Below the pieces are notes generated by a model, which worked only from the letters and a program-made list of their open reading frames with translations, did no database searches and was not told the DNA's origin. Below are positions 61,413-64,000 of a stretch of 64,000 nt of DNA, piece after piece (the first letter of the stretch is position 1; every line of letters starts with the position of its first letter). Source of the stretch: Marinospirillum celere (GTDB lineage: Bacteria > Pseudomonadota > Gammaproteobacteria > Pseudomonadales > Halomonadaceae); NCBI RefSeq assembly GCF_900112235.1, contig NZ_FOLH01000002.1, positions 1 to 64,000 of the forward strand, read 5' to 3'. Position numbers and translations under genes: made by a program.

Positions 61413-62174
61413 ATGAGTTCAAAAACTTCGCCACCCAGAGACGCCCTTTTTGCCAACCCCTTGGACCAGCTGGCCAGCTTTACTTTTGATGAGCAGGTGG
61501 CCAGAGTTTTTCCCGATATGATCAAGCGCTCGGTGCCTGGTTATTCGCAAATTCTGGGTATGGCGGGTGTGATTGCCCGCCGCTATGTGCCTGAAGGTGG
61601 CCGTATTTATGATTTGGGTGCTTCTCTAGGGGCCAGTACCCTGAGTGTTGCCCAGCAGCTGGATGATTTGCAGGAGCTGGACATTATTGCCGTGGATTCT
61701 TCAGCAGCTATGAATCAACGTTGCCGTGAGCTGTTAGCGGAGAAGCTACCGGCCAGAAAAGTTGAAGTCTGCTGTGCGGATATCCGCACACTTAAGTATC
61801 AGCCTTGTGATTTAATCATGATTAATTTCACGCTTCAGTTTTTACCCGCCGAAGACCGGCAGCCTCTGCTGGATAGGCTCTATGCTAGCTTACGTCCCGG
61901 TGGCGCTCTCTTGCTGAGTGAAAAAGTACACTTTACCGATCAGCGCCGGTCTCAGCTGTTGTACGAGTTGCATCATGATTTTAAACGGGCTAATGGCTAT
62001 TCCGATATGGAAATCAGTCAAAAGCGCACCGCTCTGGAGGATGTGTTGCGAACCGATACTGCTGAAGAACATCTATTGCGCTTGCAGCAGGCCGGTTTTG
62101 GCTTTTCAACCCAATGGTTTCAATACCTGAATTTTGCTTCTTTCCTGGCAATTAAGGGGAGAGATGATGAGTGA
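61413..62174 (+). CDS. cmoA: Carboxy-SAM synthase
   Basis: A 253-aa protein that makes carboxy-S-adenosylmethionine from SAM and prephenate for the cmo5U34 modification of tRNA. The glycine-rich segment IYDLGASLGASTLSVAQQL is near residue 67. It overlaps cmoB by 8 nt, so the pair is co-translated. An 18-bp palindrome similar to a site in the TRAP promoter lies in its coding region. Confidence 0.96.
   Translation: MSSKTSPPRDALFANPLDQLASFTFDEQVARVFPDMIKRSVPGYSQILGMAGVIARRYVPEGGRIYDLGASLGASTLSVAQQLDDLQELDIIAVDSSAAMNQRCRELLAEKLPARKVEVCCADIRTLKYQPCDLIMINFTLQFLPAEDRQPLLDRLYASLRPGGALLLSEKVHFTDQRRSQLLYELHHDFKRANGYSDMEISQKRTALEDVLRTDTAEEHLLRLQQAGFGFSTQWFQYLNFASFLAIKGRDDE
61773..61790. other. 18-bp palindrome inside cmoA, like the TRAP upstream site
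   Basis: TGTGCGGATATCCGCACA is a perfect palindrome and matches 55217-55234 at 17 of 18 positions; only one central base differs. It lies within the cmoA reading frame and is not near an obvious promoter. It could be a chance match, a stray binding site for the same regulator, or a site for a nucleoid protein. Confidence 0.55.
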
Positions 62175-63189
62175 ACCGGATTTTTCAGCCGTATTCCGTT
62201 TGCTGGCTGAAGAGGGGCGTGAGCGACCTGGCCTGCACCAATGGCTTGCTTTACTGCCTGGGCAGTTAAAAGAAGCTCTGGACCCAAAACGTTTCCCGGA
62301 ATTTAATGGTTGGTGGCAAAGGGTCAAGCAATTGCCCGAGATAGAGACCTCCCAATTTAACCTGCAAACGGCTGCCATCACAGCCACTCAAGGGCTTAAA
62401 ACCGATGGTCAGCCGTTGGGAGAAGGAGAAAAAAATCAGATTGCAGGCCTGCTTAAGGGGTTAATGCCCTGGCGGAAGGGGCCTTTTGATTTGCATGGCA
62501 CCTATATCGATACTGAGTGGCGCTCTGATTTTAAATGGGATCGACTGCGTCCTCATCTAGGTCGACTGGAAGGCCGCAAAATTCTCGATGTCGGTGGAGG
62601 CAGTGGTTACCACGCTTGGCGCTTGGCCGGAGAGGGCGCAGCCTTTACTCTCTGTATCGACCCCTCGCCGCGTTTTTATGCCCAGTTTGAAGCGGTTAAA
62701 AAGCTTTTGGGAACTCAGGGTTTGCCCGAAGTGTATCACCTGCCCGTGGGGATTGAGGCCCTGCCGGATCAGCTGGCAGCCTTTGACTGGGTGCTTTCCA
62801 TGGGGGTTTTATATCACAGGCGCTCGCCTATTGATCACCTGCTGGAACTCAAGTCGGCGCTAAGGCCTGGGGGCGAACTGGTCCTGGAAACTCTGGTCAT
62901 AGAAGGTGATGAGCAAGCCGTTTTGATCCCTGAAGACCGCTATGCGGCTATGCGCAATGTCTGGTTTTTGCCTTCGGTTAAAGCCCTTGAACTTTGGCTG
63001 CGCCGTGCTGGGTTTACGAATATACGCTGTGTTAGCCAAGAAAAAACCACAACTGAAGAACAGCGGGCAACGGACTGGATGACCTTTCAATCCTTAGCCG
63101 ACTTTCTTGATTCAGAGAACCCGGATTTGACTCGGGAAGGCTATCCAGCACCGGTGAGAGCAGTCTTGCTTGCTGAAAAGCCTGACTGA
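62167..63189 (+). CDS. cmoB: tRNA U34 carboxymethyltransferase
   Basis: A 340-aa protein from the ATG at 62167 (AGGGGAG 5 nt upstream; 62164 is an alternative). It transfers the carboxymethyl group from carboxy-SAM to 5-hydroxyuridine 34. The SAM-type motif ILDVGGGSGYHAWRLAGEG is near residue 138. It overlaps cmoA and completes rsmC-cmoA-cmoB. Confidence 0.96.
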   Translation: MSEPDFSAVFRLLAEEGRERPGLHQWLALLPGQLKEALDPKRFPEFNGWWQRVKQLPEIETSQFNLQTAAITATQGLKTDGQPLGEGEKNQIAGLLKGLMPWRKGPFDLHGTYIDTEWRSDFKWDRLRPHLGRLEGRKILDVGGGSGYHAWRLAGEGAAFTLCIDPSPRFYAQFEAVKKLLGTQGLPEVYHLPVGIEALPDQLAAFDWVLSMGVLYHRRSPIDHLLELKSALRPGGELVLETLVIEGDEQAVLIPEDRYAAMRNVWFLPSVKALELWLRRAGFTNIRCVSQEKTTTEEQRATDWMTFQSLADFLDSENPDLTREGYPAPVRAVLLAEKPD

Positions 63190-63319
63190 ATTTTTGTTTT
63201 TGGTTATATCTGAATAACTTTTTATAGAATAAGGGTATAAAAACAAAAGATTTAACCTCCGGGTGGCAAACCTCTAGAATACCCGATTAAATTACTCGGC
63301 CACAGTTGAGAGGTCATCT

Positions 63320-64000
63320 ATGAGCAAGTTCTATGCTGAAGAAGTTACCAGCGTACATCACTGGACAGAAAGCCTGTTCAGCTTTACTACCACCCGTAGC
63401 GACGGCCTGAGATTTAAAAACGGCCAGTTTGTGATGATAGGTTTGGAGGTGAGTGGTAAGCCCTTGATGCGTGCTTACAGCATTGCCAGCCCCAACTATG
63501 GTGAGCAGCTGGAGTTTTTCAGCATTAAGGTGCCTGATGGTCCCCTGACTTCACGCCTGCAACACTTGCAGGAGGGTGATCAGATTATGATCAGCAAAAA
63601 GCCAACCGGGACTCTGGTGCTCGATGATCTGCTGCCTGGACGTCATCTCTACCTGTTTAGTACGGGAACAGGCTTGGCACCCTTTTTGAGTGTTATTCAA
63701 GACCCGGATACCTACGAGCGTTTTGAAAAGATTATTCTTGTTCATGGGGTTCGCTGGAAAAAAGACCTGGCCTATCAAGAGTTCCTGACTGAAGAACTGC
63801 CCAATCACGAGTACCTGAGTGAGGAAATCAAAGAGAAACTCATCTACTATCCTTGTGTGACTCGTGAAGATTTTGTTCACCGGGGGCGGATTACTGAGTT
63901 GGCCGCAACAGGTCAGCTGGCAAGCGATCTGGGCCTGCCTGAACTCAACCCTGAGACGGACCGGGCAATGATTTGTGGTAGTCCCAATATGCTGAGAGAC
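63320..64000 (+). CDS. fpr: Ferredoxin/flavodoxin-NADP+ reductase (partial, runs off window)
   Basis: The frame is open for 227 codons from ATG 63320 to the window edge, so the gene is 3' truncated by the window rather than broken. It begins MSKFYAEEVTSVHHWTESLF. The FAD-binding RAYSIASPN, the NADP-binding STGTGLAPFLSV and the near-terminal CGSPNMLRD are present. Fpr moves electrons between NADPH and ferredoxin or flavodoxin. Only about the last 30 residues should be missing. Confidence 0.95.
   Translation, partial: MSKFYAEEVTSVHHWTESLFSFTTTRSDGLRFKNGQFVMIGLEVSGKPLMRAYSIASPNYGEQLEFFSIKVPDGPLTSRLQHLQEGDQIMISKKPTGTLVLDDLLPGRHLYLFSTGTGLAPFLSVIQDPDTYERFEKIILVHGVRWKKDLAYQEFLTEELPNHEYLSEEIKEKLIYYPCVTREDFVHRGRITELAATGQLASDLGLPELNPETDRAMICGSPNMLRD

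Overview
The window is chromosomal DNA from a gammaproteobacterium. The housekeeping genes (dnaE-accA-tilS, hslVU-ubiE-ubiJ-ubiB-tatABC, rsmC-cmoA-cmoB, hemB-ppk) have the order and protein lengths usual for that class. A TAXI-type TRAP transporter, a Tat-exported HiPIP, a DUF3087-like protein and polar-flagellum chemotaxis genes (cheV, cheR, flgAMN, a PilZ brake protein) suggest a marine or halophilic Oceanospirillales-like organism. That placement is inferred from gene content, not from a marker phylogeny.

Layout. 1-2107 is the leader-proximal part of a type I-E CRISPR array (35 identical repeats, 34 full spacers of 33 nt), transcribed leftward. 2155-10390 is a complete type I-E cas operon (cas3-cse1-cse2-cas6e-cas7e-cas5e-cas1-cas2, minus strand) with cas6e in an unusual place. 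A WYL-domain regulator (10524-11354) lies just upstream. 11403-12320 is a decayed hipBA toxin-antitoxin module, with an internally deleted hipA and a frameshifted hipB, bounded by an imperfect direct repeat of the tilS 3' end that looks like an integration scar. 12294-18348 is tilS-accA-dnaE with a 143-nt palindromic repeat between accA and dnaE. 18501-29180 is core metabolism: peptidoglycan, ArgRS, HslVU protease, ubiquinone synthesis, HisE and Tat export. 29313-32179 holds two tandem ODP-like (di-iron metallo-beta-lactamase fold) proteins followed by a degenerate HD-GYP protein, a possible oxygen or redox signalling unit. 32229-44540 carries elbB, hemB, ppk1, DAHP synthase behind a structured leader, a HiPIP, mscS, a KamA-family radical SAM enzyme, sanA, mipA and psd.

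44657-49073 is the most unusual part: a tightly coupled five-gene operon. It begins with a ZorA-like (MotA/ExbB-type channel with a roughly 300-residue cytoplasmic tail) and a ZorB-like (MotB/OmpA-type, Asp26 in the membrane helix) pair. Three proteins I do not recognise follow: a CxxC protein, a polytopic membrane protein, and a single-span protein with a Gly/Ala-rich hydrophobic C-terminal region. None of the known Zorya effectors ZorC, D, E, F or G is recognisable. I regard this as the best candidate for an undescribed system.

50273-55122 contains tRNA-Arg(CCT) and flagellar/chemotaxis genes, including a good sigma-28 promoter for flgM. 55188-60202 contains a TAXI-TRAP transporter behind a sigma-54-like promoter with paired palindromic upstream sites, a second TAXI binding protein and a universal stress protein. 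60346-63189 contains the rRNA/tRNA methyltransferase genes rsmC, cmoA and cmoB, and the window ends inside a ferredoxin-NADP reductase gene. The 18-bp palindrome of the TRAP promoter recurs, with one central change, inside cmoA.
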